Of a stretch of DNA of 51,668 nt, positions 40,684 to 50,209 are shown one piece after another. The notes under the pieces are model-generated. The model made no database searches, was not told where the DNA came from, and saw only the letters and a list, made by a program, of their open reading frames with translations. The stretch lies in contig NZ_BBPQ01000022.1 of assembly GCF_000787855.1 (NCBI RefSeq), positions 1 to 51,668 on the forward strand. Reading direction: 5' to 3'. A program made the translations under genes and the position numbers. How positions within the stretch are numbered: position 1 is the first letter of the stretch; every line of letters begins with the position of its first letter. This DNA is from Streptacidiphilus anmyonensis. GTDB lineage: Bacteria; Actinomycetota; Actinomycetes; Streptomycetales; Streptomycetaceae.

Positions 40684-40786
40684 GACAGTGTTCCCTTCGG
40701 GGATGCCCCAAGGGTGCGGGGGTGTGGGGGAGTTGATGCGTCCAGGCCTGGCGGGTCCACCAAACAGCGTTCCCGGGTCCGCGTCA

Positions 40787-40802
40787 ATAGGACTAGACCA
40801 AC
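40787..40802 (-). promoter_or_regulatory. DasR-responsive-element-like site upstream of chitinase
   Basis: On the minus strand GTTGGTCTAGTCCTAT matches the dre consensus (ACTGGTCTAGACCAGT) at 11 of 16 positions, with the central GGTCTAG intact. TTGACG (40787-40782) overlaps it as a possible -35, and a half-related TTTGGTGGACCC lies at 40764-40753, recalling the paired direct repeats of chitinase promoters. Repression by DasR, relieved by GlcN-6-P, is inference from the family. Confidence 0.5.
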
Positions 40803-40812
40803 TTGCCCGCAC

Positions 40813-41385
40813 TCAGCGCTGGAGCGGTGCTGTCAACTTCCGCGCGCCCTGGTAACTGCCGCCGGAGAGAGCGCAGGTGACGGTGTGCCGCCCGCCCTTG
40901 TACTCGGCCAGGCTCGGATAGAGCTGGTAGTACTGGAGCTCCTTCACGCTCTGCTTCCGGTAGGCCGCGGCGTTCAGCGGCTCGCACAGCTCCAGCGACC
41001 TGTGCACGATCGTCGGGTAGTCGGTCAGGCCGTCCGGCAGCGTGGTCAGCCGGGTGACCTCGGCGTCGTGCGGGCCCGTGCAGGCGCGCTTGACCAGCAG
41101 CGTGAGCGACTTGCTGAAGGCCGGGGAGTCGAAGCAGTCGCCCGGCTGGAGCGAGATGTAGGCGAAGGTGTTCGGCAGCGTGGGCGAGGGCGACGGCGAG
41201 GGGGACGGCGCGGCCTTCGTCGGTGACGGCGACGCCTTCGCCTGCGGTGTCGCCGGTTTCGAGCGCAGCGCGAAGACCAGGACCAGCGCCACCGCGGCGA
41301 GCACCGCCACCAGCGTCGCGGCCAGGCCGAAACGAGAGCCGCGCAGCCGTCCGAACCCCCCAGCAAGCCCCATGCGCCCCAGCAT
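40813..41385 (-). CDS. Membrane-anchored protein with septum-formation-like domain
   Basis: 190 aa. After [10 protein letters not shown], one membrane helix ([20 protein letters not shown], about 18-38) leads to a Pro/Ser/Thr/Lys linker and an extracellular domain. [38 protein letters not shown] (split [15 protein letters not shown] / [18 protein letters not shown]) has the GDCF...C-x-x-PHDAEV pattern of the Septum_form family, with four cysteines likely in disulfides. Function unknown. ATG 41385 has GGAGG 4 nt upstream. It is divergent from hisI. Confidence 0.75.
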   Translation of the reverse strand: MLGRMGLAGGFGRLRGSRFGLAATLVAVLAAVALVLVFALRSKPATPQAKASPSPTKAAPSPSPSPSPTLPNTFAYISLQPGDCFDSPAFSKSLTLLVKRACTGPHDAEVTRLTTLPDGLTDYPTIVHRSLELCEPLNAAAYRKQSVKELQYYQLYPSLAEYKGGRHTVTCALSGGSYQGARKLTAPLQR

Positions 41386-41439
41386 GCCGCCTCCGGCCGT
41401 GTCCGCGACAGGGTGCGTCACTGTGGTTGCATTGGTCGT

Positions 41440-41817
41440 ATGTCCGCCACACCCGCCGCCCCGAACACCACCGAGCTCGACCCGGCGATCGCCGCCCGCC
41501 TCAAGCGCGACGCCAACGGGCTGGTCCCCGCCGTCGCCCAGCAGTACGACACCGGCGAGGTGCTGATGATGGGCTGGATGGACGACGAGGCGCTGCATCG
41601 CACGCTCACCACGGGCCGCTGCACCTACTGGAGCCGCAGCCGGTCCGAGTACTGGGTCAAGGGCGACACCTCCGGCCACGTCCAGCTGGTCAAGTCCGTG
41701 GCGCTGGACTGCGACGGGGACACCCTCCTGGTCAAGGTCGACCAGCTCGGCGCGGCCTGCCACACCGGCGACCGCACCTGCTTCGACGCCGGCACGCTCC
41801 CGGTCACCGGCGGCTGA
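41440..41817 (+). CDS. hisI: Phosphoribosyl-AMP cyclohydrolase
   Basis: 125 aa monofunctional HisI (no HisE domain). Zn and Mg ligands are visible: [36 protein letters not shown] (DCDxD motif) and [12 protein letters not shown] (CHxGxRTCF). It opens the adenine ring of PR-AMP. The gene stands alone, about 9 kb from hisF and next to trpE. ATG 41440 (MSATPAAPN) is preferred over GTG 41413, which would add a 9-residue tail. hisE and hisG are not in the window. Confidence 0.95.
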   Translation: MSATPAAPNTTELDPAIAARLKRDANGLVPAVAQQYDTGEVLMMGWMDDEALHRTLTTGRCTYWSRSRSEYWVKGDTSGHVQLVKSVALDCDGDTLLVKVDQLGAACHTGDRTCFDAGTLPVTGG

Positions 41818-41884
41818 GGCAGCCTCCCTCCCGGGGCCTGGACGGCACGGCCCGGCGGACGCCGAGCCGGTACGCTTCCTGGGC

Positions 41885-43453
41885 ATGACCAGCGGCAGCG
41901 TCACCCCCGACCTCGACACCTTCCGCAAGCTCGCCGTGGACCGCCGGGTGATCCCGGTGACCCGGCGGCTGCTGGCCGACGGGGACACGCCCGTCGGCGT
42001 CTACCGCAAGCTCGCGGGGGAACGTCCCAACACCTTCCTGCTGGAGAGCGCCGAGCAGGGCCGCCACTGGTCGCGCTACTCCTTCGTCGGCGTCCGCAGC
42101 AGCGCCCAGCTCACCGTCGACGCCGAGGGCCACGCCCGCTGGATCGGCACCCCGCCCGTCGGCGTCCCGACGTCCGGCGACCCGCTCCAGGTGCTGCGCG
42201 CCACCATCGAGGCCCTGCGCGGACCGCGCGACCTGCACGCCGGCGGTGAACTGCCGCCGTTCACCGGCGGAATGGTCGGCTACCTCGGCTACGACATCGT
42301 GCGGCGGCTGGAGCGGCTGCCCGAGATCGCGCCGGACGACCTGCGGCTGCCCGAGCTCACCATGCTCTTCGCCGACGACGTCGCCGTCCTCGACCACACC
42401 GACGGCTCCGTGCTGCTGATCGCCAACGCCGTCAACCGCGACGACCAGCCCACCGGCGTCGACGCCGCCTGGGTCGACGCCGTCGCCCGGCTCGACCGGA
42501 TGACCGCCGACCTGGCCCGGCCGACCGAGGCCGGAGCCGCCGTGCTCACCCCGGCCCCCGCGGTCACGGCGGTCTCGCCGTTCGGCGGCGCGCCCTACCG
42601 GGCGGCCGTCGAGGCGGTGAAGGAGAAGATCCGCGCGGGCGAGGCGTTCCAGGTGGTCCCCTCGCAGCGGTTCGAGGTCGACTGCCCGGCGAGCGCGCTG
42701 GACGTGTACCGGGTGCTGCGCACCACCAACCCCAGCCCGTACATGTACCTCTTCCGCTTCGGCGCCCCCGGCCCGGACGCGGAGCCCTTCGACGTGGTCG
42801 GCTCCAGCCCGGAGGCGCTGGTCAAGGTCGAGGACGGGGAGGCGATGCTGCACCCCATCGCGGGAACCCGTCCGCGCGGCGCCACGCCCGAGCGCGACGC
42901 GGAGCTCGCCGCCGAGCTGCTCGCCGATCCCAAGGAGCGCGCCGAGCACCTGATGCTGGTCGACCTGGGCCGCAACGACCTGGGCCGGGTCTGCGCGCCG
43001 GGCAGCGTCGAGGTCGTCGACTTCATGACCGTCGAGCGCTACAGCCACGTCATGCACATCGTCTCCACCGTCACCGGCCGGGTCGCCCCCGATCGCACCG
43101 CCTTCGACGTGCTCACCGCCTGCTTCCCCGCCGGGACGCTCTCCGGTGCGCCCAAGCCGCGCGCCATGCAGATCATCGAGGAGCTCGAGCCCACCCGCCG
43201 CGGTCTCTACGGCGGCTGCGTCGGCTACTTCGACTTCGCCGGGGACTCCGACACCGCCATCGCCATCCGCACCGCGCTGATCCGCGGCGGCAGGGCCTAC
43301 GTCCAGGCGGGCGCGGGCGTCGTCGCCGACTCCGATCCGGCGAGCGAGGACACGGAGTGCCGCAACAAGGCCGCCGCCGTGCTCCGCGCCGTCGCCGCCG
43401 CGGCGACCCTGCGTCCGGCGGGTCCGGCGGCGCAGGGCACACTGGAGCGGTGA
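41885..43453 (+). CDS. trpE: Anthranilate synthase component I
   Basis: 522 aa; makes anthranilate from chorismate with TrpG-derived ammonia (no trpG in the window). The N-terminal domain has the tryptophan-feedback motif [18 protein letters not shown] (about 50-67). The chorismate-binding domain includes [58 protein letters not shown] and [23 protein letters not shown] at 41871-41876 could be a -10, with only 8 nt to the ATG, so it may be leaderless; no tryptophan-rich leader peptide fits in the 67-nt gap after hisI. It overlaps the next gene by GTGA. Confidence 0.97.
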   Translation: MTSGSVTPDLDTFRKLAVDRRVIPVTRRLLADGDTPVGVYRKLAGERPNTFLLESAEQGRHWSRYSFVGVRSSAQLTVDAEGHARWIGTPPVGVPTSGDPLQVLRATIEALRGPRDLHAGGELPPFTGGMVGYLGYDIVRRLERLPEIAPDDLRLPELTMLFADDVAVLDHTDGSVLLIANAVNRDDQPTGVDAAWVDAVARLDRMTADLARPTEAGAAVLTPAPAVTAVSPFGGAPYRAAVEAVKEKIRAGEAFQVVPSQRFEVDCPASALDVYRVLRTTNPSPYMYLFRFGAPGPDAEPFDVVGSSPEALVKVEDGEAMLHPIAGTRPRGATPERDAELAAELLADPKERAEHLMLVDLGRNDLGRVCAPGSVEVVDFMTVERYSHVMHIVSTVTGRVAPDRTAFDVLTACFPAGTLSGAPKPRAMQIIEELEPTRRGLYGGCVGYFDFAGDSDTAIAIRTALIRGGRAYVQAGAGVVADSDPASEDTECRNKAAAVLRAVAAAATLRPAGPAAQGTLER

Positions 43454-44208
43454 GCCCCGAGCAGACCCCAGAGCAGACCGCAGTCCAGACCGCAGTCCAG
43501 GCCGCAGACCAGACGGCTGCCGGGACCGCAGCCCAGTCGAACGCCGGACAGGACGCGGAGCAGACCGCGGAGCAGGCCGCCGAGCAGCGGCCCGCGACGT
43601 CCTGGCGCCGCACCCTCGCGGTGACGCTGCTGCTCTCGGTCGTGGGGGCGACGCTGCTGCTGGTCGCGTCCGGGCAGACGTGGGTCTCCGGCACGGTCCA
43701 GGCGCAGGGCGCGACCAGGACCGTCACCGCCCACGGCAGCGAGGTCAGCGGCGTTCCCGGCGCCATGGCGCTGGTCGCGCTCGCCTCGGTGGTCGCCGTC
43801 TTCGCGGTGCGCGGCACGGCGCGCCGAGTGCTGGGCGGCCTGGTCACGCTCGCCGGCGCGGGCGCGGTCTTCGCCGCGACCGCCGCGCTCGGCTCGGAGA
43901 CCGGCGCCCTGGACGAGAAGGCCGCCCGCTCGGTCGGCCTCACCGACGTCACGGTCGGCTCGGTGACGCACTCGGCGTGGCCGTGGATCGCGGCGCTCGG
44001 CGGGCTGCTGGTCGTCGTCGCCGGGGTGCTGACGACGCTGCGCGGCGCCGCCTGGCCGGGCATGTCGGCCCGGTACGACGCCCCGGCCGGCAAGCGGTCC
44101 GCCGCCGGACCGCGGGGCGGGTCCTCGGCCACGGCGTCCGCAGGGCAGTCGAGCCCGGCCGACCTGTGGAAGGCGCTGGACCGCGGCGAGGACCCCACTG
44201 CGAGCTGA
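43450..44208 (+). CDS. Trp-region conserved membrane protein (TIGR02234-like)
   Basis: 252 aa. A Gln/Thr/Ala-rich cytoplasmic tail (2-48, repeated EQT/VQT/DQT units) precedes four membrane helices (about 55-75, 104-120, 128-148 and 180-200), with [11 protein letters not shown] after the first helix, a feature of the TIGR02234 group found in actinobacterial trp clusters. Function unknown. GTG 43450 overlaps the trpE stop, so it is translationally coupled to tryptophan biosynthesis. Confidence 0.83.
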   Translation: MSPEQTPEQTAVQTAVQAADQTAAGTAAQSNAGQDAEQTAEQAAEQRPATSWRRTLAVTLLLSVVGATLLLVASGQTWVSGTVQAQGATRTVTAHGSEVSGVPGAMALVALASVVAVFAVRGTARRVLGGLVTLAGAGAVFAATAALGSETGALDEKAARSVGLTDVTVGSVTHSAWPWIAALGGLLVVVAGVLTTLRGAAWPGMSARYDAPAGKRSAAGPRGGSSATASAGQSSPADLWKALDRGEDPTAS

Positions 44209-44280
44209 GCTCGCCGATACGGGACAATGGAGCGGAAGAACTCTCCCCGGGCGGGAGAGTCCCAGATCTAGGAGCAGTTA

Positions 44281-44529
44281 ATGTCGGCAAACGCCCACGG
44301 ACACACCGTCGCCGCCTGGACCGGTGTCACCGTCTCCTTCGTCGGTTTCATGCTGGCGGGCGTGGCGATGGTCTACTCGATCCCGGTCCTCGTCATCATC
44401 GGCCTGGTGGTCGCCGCCGGTGGCGCCGTGGTCGGCAAGGTCCTGTCGGCGGCCGGCTTCGGCAAGAAGCCCGACACCCACGCCGTCGCGACCTCCAAGG
44501 ACGCGATCTCCAGCAGCGTCTCCGCCTGA
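44281..44529 (+). CDS. HGxxPAAW-type small membrane protein
   Basis: 82 aa, two membrane helices (about 14-34 and 36-56). The N-terminal motif, HGxxPAAW in the family I know, reads HGHTVAAW here, with Val in place of Pro. The family sits in actinobacterial trp clusters. Function unknown. AGGAG at 44270-44274 is well spaced from the ATG. A small hairpin, ACTCTCCC-CGGGC-GGGAGAGT (44240-44260), precedes the ribosome site. Confidence 0.85.
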   Translation: MSANAHGHTVAAWTGVTVSFVGFMLAGVAMVYSIPVLVIIGLVVAAGGAVVGKVLSAAGFGKKPDTHAVATSKDAISSSVSA

Positions 44530-44637
44530 GCCGACGCTGAGGGGCTCCTCGCGGAGCGTTCTTCCGCCGACACGCTTCTGCCGACACGGCGGCGCGCCCT
44601 TCCGGGACCGCCGCCGGTCCGGTACCAGAATCGGGGC

Positions 44638-45132
44638 GTGACAGCCGTCCCAGGTGACCCCCGCGACCCCGGTGGCCCGGGCGCTGCGGCCTCGGCGCAC
44701 ACTCCGGCGTCGCCTCCGGTGCAGACCTCGGCATCGGCATCGGCATCGGCCCGCGTCCCGCTGGGGCTGCTGGGCCTCGGCGCGGCCGCGACGGCGTATG
44801 TCGGCGTCGTGGATCCCGACCGGCCCGGTCACTACCCGGTCTGCCCGTTCCTGGCGCTGACCGGCTGGTGGTGCCCCGGCTGCGGCGGACTGCGCGCCGT
44901 CCACGCGCTGACCCGTGGCGAGCTCGGCACCGCCCTGCACGACAACGTGCTCGTGGTCGCCCTGTGCGGTCTGACCGTCTCCTTCTGGACCCTGTGGGCG
45001 CTGCGGGCCGTGCGCGGACGCCCCCGTCCCGCGCTGCGCGTGGGCCGTCCGTGGCTGCTCGCGGCGGCGGTCCTCGTCCTCGCGTTCACCCTTGTGCGCA
45101 ACCTTCCCACCGGCGCTTTTCTGGCTCCGTAA
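44638..45132 (+). CDS. DUF2752 membrane protein
   Basis: 164 aa. After a low-complexity Pro/Ala/Ser tail (1-38), the DUF2752 motif [28 protein letters not shown] (split [16 protein letters not shown] / [12 protein letters not shown]) follows helix 1 (about 41-57); further helices at about 100-120 and 140-158. Three conserved cysteines line the motif. Function unknown. GTG 44638 is used. Located between the HGxxPAAW gene and trpC, as in related genomes. Confidence 0.85.
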   Translation: MTAVPGDPRDPGGPGAAASAHTPASPPVQTSASASASARVPLGLLGLGAAATAYVGVVDPDRPGHYPVCPFLALTGWWCPGCGGLRAVHALTRGELGTALHDNVLVVALCGLTVSFWTLWALRAVRGRPRPALRVGRPWLLAAAVLVLAFTLVRNLPTGAFLAP

Positions 45133-45290
45133 GGCCTTCGGAACTGTCCGGAGAGCGAGACCGGCGGCCTCTCGATTCAGGTTCGACGCGGCCGGACGGA
45201 TACCATCGATCCAGGTCATGCACAGACAGGCATCCGAGAGACGCCGAATTGTGCGAGACCACCAACCGACCCGACGAATGGGGGCCCCGA

Positions 45291-46097
45291 GTGACCGTGC
45301 TCGACGAGATCATCGCCGGAGTCCGTGAGGACCTCGCCGAGCGTCAGGCCCGGGTCTCGCTCGACGAGCTCAAGGAGCTCGCGGCCAAGGCCCCCGAGGC
45401 CAAGGACGGCGTGGCCGCCCTGGGCGGCGAGGGCGTCTCGGTCATCTGCGAGGTCAAGCGCTCCAGCCCGTCCAAGGGCGCGCTGGCCGCGATCGCCGAC
45501 CCGGCGGCGCTGGCCCGCGACTACGCGGCCGGCGGCGCCGCCGCCATCTCGGTCCTGACCGAGCAGCGACGCTTCGGCGGCTCGCTGGCGGACCTCAAGG
45601 CGGTCCGTGCGGCGGTCGACACCCCGCTGCTGCGCAAGGACTTCATCGTCACCTCCTACCAGCTGTGGGAGGCCCGCGCCTACGGCGCCGACCTGGCCCT
45701 GCTGATCGTGGCCGCGCTGGACCAGGAGGCGCTGGTCTCCCTGATCGAGCGGGCCGAGTCCATCGGTCTCACCCCGCTGGTCGAGGTCCACGACGAGGAG
45801 GAGATCGCCCGCGCGGTCGACGCCGGAGCGCGGATCATCGGCGTGAACGCCCGCAACCTGAAGACCCTCGAGGTCGACCGCAACACGTTCGCCAACGTGG
45901 CCCACGCGATCCCGTCGAACGTCGTGAAGGTCGCCGAGTCGGGTGTCCGCGGTCCCCACGACCTCATCGCCTATGCGAACGAGGGCGCGAACGCGGTCCT
46001 GGTCGGCGAGTCCCTCGTCACCGGCAAGGACCCGAAGGCCGCCGTCGCGGACCTCGTCGCCGCCGGCGCGCACCCGGCGCTGCGGCACGGGCGCTGA
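45291..46097 (+). CDS. trpC: Indole-3-glycerol-phosphate synthase
   Basis: 268 aa monofunctional (beta/alpha)8 barrel. [16 protein letters not shown] (catalytic Glu/Lys), [27 protein letters not shown] (catalytic Lys), [28 protein letters not shown] and [12 protein letters not shown] are all present. GTG 45291 begins [18 protein letters not shown], the family N-terminus. The 158-nt gap upstream holds a possible -10 (TACCAT, 45201-45206) and an out-of-frame 36-codon ATG frame (45218-45328) that overlaps the trpC start. It makes indoleglycerol phosphate for TrpA. Confidence 0.96.
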   Translation: MTVLDEIIAGVREDLAERQARVSLDELKELAAKAPEAKDGVAALGGEGVSVICEVKRSSPSKGALAAIADPAALARDYAAGGAAAISVLTEQRRFGGSLADLKAVRAAVDTPLLRKDFIVTSYQLWEARAYGADLALLIVAALDQEALVSLIERAESIGLTPLVEVHDEEEIARAVDAGARIIGVNARNLKTLEVDRNTFANVAHAIPSNVVKVAESGVRGPHDLIAYANEGANAVLVGESLVTGKDPKAAVADLVAAGAHPALRHGR

Positions 46098-46150
46098 TCT
46101 CGCGCCCCCGCGGGCGCGCGCCTCTGGGCAGTGCGCCCCACCCTTCCCGC

Positions 46151-46156
46151 TAGGAT
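46151..46156 (+). promoter_or_regulatory. Putative -10 element for a leaderless trpM transcript
   Basis: TAGGAT at 46151-46156 lies 7 nt before the trpM GTG (46164), the same spacing as TAGACT to the hisD GTG. GGCAGT at 46127-46132 (18-nt spacer) repeats the hexamer found at the hisD -35 position, but is far from the TTGACA consensus. No ribosome-binding sequence precedes the start. Confidence 0.5.
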
Positions 46157-46163
46157 CGGACAC

Positions 46164-46346
46164 GTGACCCTCGACGCCCTCCACCAGCCCGGCTACGCCG
46201 GTCTGCAGCGCGGCTGCAAGCCGCGCGGGTGTCGCGCGCCCGCTCGGCGCGTCCTCGGGCGTCGCGTGCGGTACGTGATCGGTGCCGAGCCGGGCCAGGT
46301 TCCCGGGCGGCGATGGCAGCGCGTGCGGAGCGTCGCGCACCACTGA
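46164..46346 (+). CDS. trpM: TrpM microprotein
   Basis: 60 aa, highly basic. LHQPGYAGLQRGCKPRGCRA followed by PARRVLGRRVRYVIGAEPGQ is the TrpM pattern I know from the gene between trpC and trpB in Streptomyces coelicolor, where deletion affects growth, development and secondary metabolism. It is Arg/Gly-rich with a CKPRGC pair and one Trp. GTG 46164 is chosen because the frame starts the MTLDALHQPGYAG segment there and a -10 sits 7 nt upstream. Molecular function is not known. Confidence 0.85.
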   Translation: MTLDALHQPGYAGLQRGCKPRGCRAPARRVLGRRVRYVIGAEPGQVPGRRWQRVRSVAHH

Positions 46347-46421
46347 GACCATGGTCTCGACGTGGGTGCGCCGCTTCGCGCACGCCTGCCCACGTCCGTT
46401 CACATCCCCAAGGGAACACTC

Positions 46422-47653
<1,232 letters not shown>

Positions 47654-47657
<4 letters not shown>

Positions 47658-48463
47658 CGAACGCACTGCTGGACCAGACCCTCGCCGCCGCGAAGGCGGA
47701 GAACCGAGCGGCCCTGATCGGCTACCTGCCGGCCGGCTTCCCGACCGTCGCGGGCGCCGCGCAGGCCGTGCAGGCGCTCATCGACGGCGGCGCGGACGTC
47801 GTCGAGATCGGCCTGCCGCACAGCGACCCGGTGCTGGACGGCGCGACCATCCAGACCGCCGACGACATCGCGCTGCGCGGGGGCGTGCGGACCAAGGACG
47901 TGCTGGAGACGATCCGCACCGTCACCGCCGCCAACCCGACCGTTCCGGTGCTGTGCATGACGTACTGGAACCCGGTCGACCGGTACGGGCAGGCGCGCTT
48001 CGCCGCCGACCTCGCCGCGGCCGGCGGCGCGGGCTGCATCCTGCCCGACCTGCCCGTCGAGGAGGCCGACGAGTGGCTCGCCGCTGCCGCTGAGCAGGGC
48101 CTGGCGACCGTCTTCGTGGTGGCGCCGTCCAGCCGTGACGAGCGGCTGGCGGTCATCACCGCCAAGGGCACCGGCTTCGTGTACGCGGCCGCCGTCATGG
48201 GCGTGACCGGCACCCGCGCCCAGGTCGGTGACATGGCCGAGGACCTGGTCGCGCGTACCCGGGCCACCACCGAGCTGCCGGTCTGTGTCGGCCTCGGGGT
48301 CTCCAACGCCGTCCAGGCGGCCGAGGTGGCCGCCTTCGCCGACGGCGTCATCGTCGGCTCGGCCTTCGTGCAGCGGATCCTGGACGCGTCCTCGCCGGAG
48401 GCGGGTTACGCAGCGGTCCGCGAGCTGACCGCCGAGCTCGCCCAGGGCGTGCGCAAGCGCTGA
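47654..48463 (+). CDS. trpA: Tryptophan synthase alpha subunit
   Basis: 269 aa (beta/alpha)8 barrel cleaving indoleglycerol phosphate to indole and G3P. Catalytic Glu is in [20 protein letters not shown] (E near 47) and the Asp in [45 protein letters not shown] is the phosphate-binding end. GTG overlaps the trpB stop (GTGA). Its stop codon is the first unit of a TGACGGC tandem repeat and precedes a strong hairpin, so it ends the trp operon. Confidence 0.97.
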
Positions 48464-48495
48464 CGGCTGACGGCTGACGCTGACGGCTGACGGGC
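48461..48495 (+). repeat. 7-bp tandem repeat beginning at the trpA stop codon
   Basis: TGACGGC-TGACGGC-TGACGC-TGACGGC-TGACGGG. The first TGA is the trpA stop. Five units, one short by a base; slippage could vary the copy number without changing the protein end. Confidence 0.85.
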
Positions 48496-48534
48496 GTTCG
48501 GGCGACCGGACAGGCAGCCGCCAGAGGTGCTATC

Positions 48535-48570
48535 CGGAGGGGGCGTGGACTTGGGTCCACGCCCCCTCCG
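48535..48570 (+). terminator. trp operon terminator
   Basis: Perfect 16-bp stem: CGGAGGGGGCGTGGAC (48535-48550), TTGG loop, complement 48555-48570, then TCTT. It lies 72 nt after trpA. Confidence 0.88.
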
Positions 48571-48710
48571 TCTTGCTGAGCGCGCTCCCTCGATCAGGTG
48601 AAGCGACGCGTGGCGTGCCCGGACACGCCCGGCGGGCTCGCTGATGATCGCGCTCGGGGCGTGCGTCGAAAGCCGGTTCTGCCCCTCGTGACGCCCGTCG
48701 AGGAGGACCC

Positions 48711-49616
48711 GTGCCGAACCCCCAGCACAGCAGGGCGGCGCGGGCCGCTCTCGCGGCGGTGGCGCTCAGCGTCGCGGTCGCCGCCGAATCGACCGTCAAC
48801 CAGGCGCTGGGAGAGGCGAGGGCGCACCACCGTGCCCATCGCCACCACCACCCCGCGGTCCCGTCCTCCGCGCCGCAGGCCAAGCCCACGCCCGCCGCTG
48901 CTTCTGGTGCTGCCAAGCCCGAGCCCGGGTCCGGGTCCGGAGCCGGACCCGGACCCGGCTCCGCGCCGGCCTCCGCCACGAGCCCCGAGCCCGCCTTCGT
49001 GGACCTGCCGGACCGCTCCGTCGCACTCGCTCTGCCGGCCTTCCTGGACCCGGACGGGGTGACCGTCGACGTCGGCTACCCGGACGCGCCGGTGCAGCTG
49101 ACCCTCTTCGAGGACTACCGCTGCTCCGACACCGCCGCCTTCGAGGCACGGCAGGGTCCGACGCTGCGCGAGCTGATCGCCCGTCACCGCGTGCTCGTCC
49201 ACTACGTGATCGAGTCTTCACTCGACGAACGCCTGTCTGGTTCCGGCGCCGTGGCCGCCGCCGACGCCGCGCGCGCCGCGCTCGCCCACGGGGGATTCCC
49301 GCTGTTCCACGCCCTCCTCCTGGCCAACCAGGGCGAGGAGGAGGTGGACGGGTTCACCACCGATCGCCTGCTGACGCTGGCCGCGCAGGTTCCCGGCCTG
49401 CGGTCGGCGGCGTTCGACTCCGAGGTGCGCACGCTCTACTGGAAGCCGTGGGTCGACGCCGCGCAGCACCTCTACGACACCGCGGGGGTGCACCACGGCA
49501 CTCCGTCGATGCTTCTGAACGGCGGCGAGGTCGACCTGTGGGTGCATCCGGAGTTGCTCGACGACCCGTCAGCGCTCCAGCGCTATGTGGAGAATGCTGC
49601 GAATCGCGGAGAATGA
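48711..49616 (+). CDS. Secreted DsbA-like thioredoxin-fold protein with a single cysteine
   Basis: 301 aa. A signal or anchor segment (RAARAALAAVALSVAVAA, 8-25) is followed by a His-rich patch (AHHRAHRHHHPA) and a Pro/Gly/Ser linker (51-95). The thioredoxin-fold domain (about 118-300) begins VTVDVGYPDAPVQLTLFEDYRC, with the active-site position reading C138-S-D-T141, not CxxC, while the cis-proline loop GTPSMLLNG is kept. C138 is the only cysteine in the protein. It is therefore a monothiol paralogue of the CPAC protein encoded 1.5 kb downstream. It could be an isomerase-like, mycothiol-linked, or non-redox binding protein. GTG start, with GAGGAGG upstream. Confidence 0.8.
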   Translation: MPNPQHSRAARAALAAVALSVAVAAESTVNQALGEARAHHRAHRHHHPAVPSSAPQAKPTPAAASGAAKPEPGSGSGAGPGPGSAPASATSPEPAFVDLPDRSVALALPAFLDPDGVTVDVGYPDAPVQLTLFEDYRCSDTAAFEARQGPTLRELIARHRVLVHYVIESSLDERLSGSGAVAAADAARAALAHGGFPLFHALLLANQGEEEVDGFTTDRLLTLAAQVPGLRSAAFDSEVRTLYWKPWVDAAQHLYDTAGVHHGTPSMLLNGGEVDLWVHPELLDDPSALQRYVENAANRGE

Positions 49617-49619
49617 CGC

Positions 49620-50153
49620 ATGCCCGTTAAGGAACATAAGGCAGGATTGCTCCCAATCGACCGGGCCGGGCGAGGAGCGCCCGGAGCAGGGAGGGTGACC
49701 GCTGTGGCGGCCTCGATCGGCACGGCCGTGCGCATCGGCCTGGCGATCGTGTGGGCCTGGGCGGGGCTGGCGAAGATCTCCGATCCGCAGGCCGCGGCAC
49801 AGGCCGTACGGGTCTACCGGATCCTGCCCGAGGCGCTGGTCAAGCCGTTCGGCTACGGCCTGCCGTTCCTGGAGCTGGCGCTCGCGCTGCTGCTCCTGGT
49901 CGGCCTCGGGACGCGGATCGCCGCCGCCCTCTCGGCCGTGCTGCTGCTCGTCTACATCGCCTCGATCGCCTCGGTGTGGGCCCGCGGGATCTCCATCGAC
50001 TGCGGCTGCTTCGGCGGCGGCGGCTCGGTGGCCGCCTCGCAGACCCAGTACTGGCAGGAGATCCTCCGCGACTGCGGCTTCCTGCTGCTGGCGGGCTGGC
50101 TGATCCGGCACCCGAGGACGCGGCTGTCGCTCGACGGCTGGCTGGCCGCATGA
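49620..50153 (+). CDS. MauE/DoxX-type membrane protein
   Basis: 177 aa from ATG 49620, or 152 aa from GTG 49695, which has GGAG 8 nt upstream and starts directly before the first helix; the latter may be correct. Four helices (about 31-50, 77-95, 97-118 and 145-162). AWAGLAKISDPQAAAQAVRVYRILP is the DoxX/MauE signature, and GISIDCGCFGGGG carries a conserved cysteine pair. MauE helps mature disulfide-rich methylamine dehydrogenase; in actinomycetes this family pairs with DsbA-like proteins. It likely recycles electrons for the downstream DsbA protein, by inference. Confidence 0.85.
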   Translation: MPVKEHKAGLLPIDRAGRGAPGAGRVTAVAASIGTAVRIGLAIVWAWAGLAKISDPQAAAQAVRVYRILPEALVKPFGYGLPFLELALALLLLVGLGTRIAAALSAVLLLVYIASIASVWARGISIDCGCFGGGGSVAASQTQYWQEILRDCGFLLLAGWLIRHPRTRLSLDGWLAA

Positions 50154-50209
50154 CCGACGGTCGGGGCGGATCCCGGTTACGTCAACAGTCCGACAGAACA
50201 GAAGATCTG

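Noticed and set aside
41818-41884. Search for a tryptophan-rich leader peptide before trpE
   Set aside because: The 67-nt gap has no run of TGG codons and no attenuator; some streptomycetes have one, but not here.
44240-44260. Hairpin ACTCTCCC-CGGGC-GGGAGAGT before the HGxxPAAW gene
   Set aside because: Too short for a confident terminator or riboswitch; no T-run and no alternative pairing seen.
45218-45328. 36-codon ATG frame overlapping the trpC start
   Set aside because: No ribosome site, no Trp codons, Arg-rich shadow-like composition; left as a note in the trpC entry.
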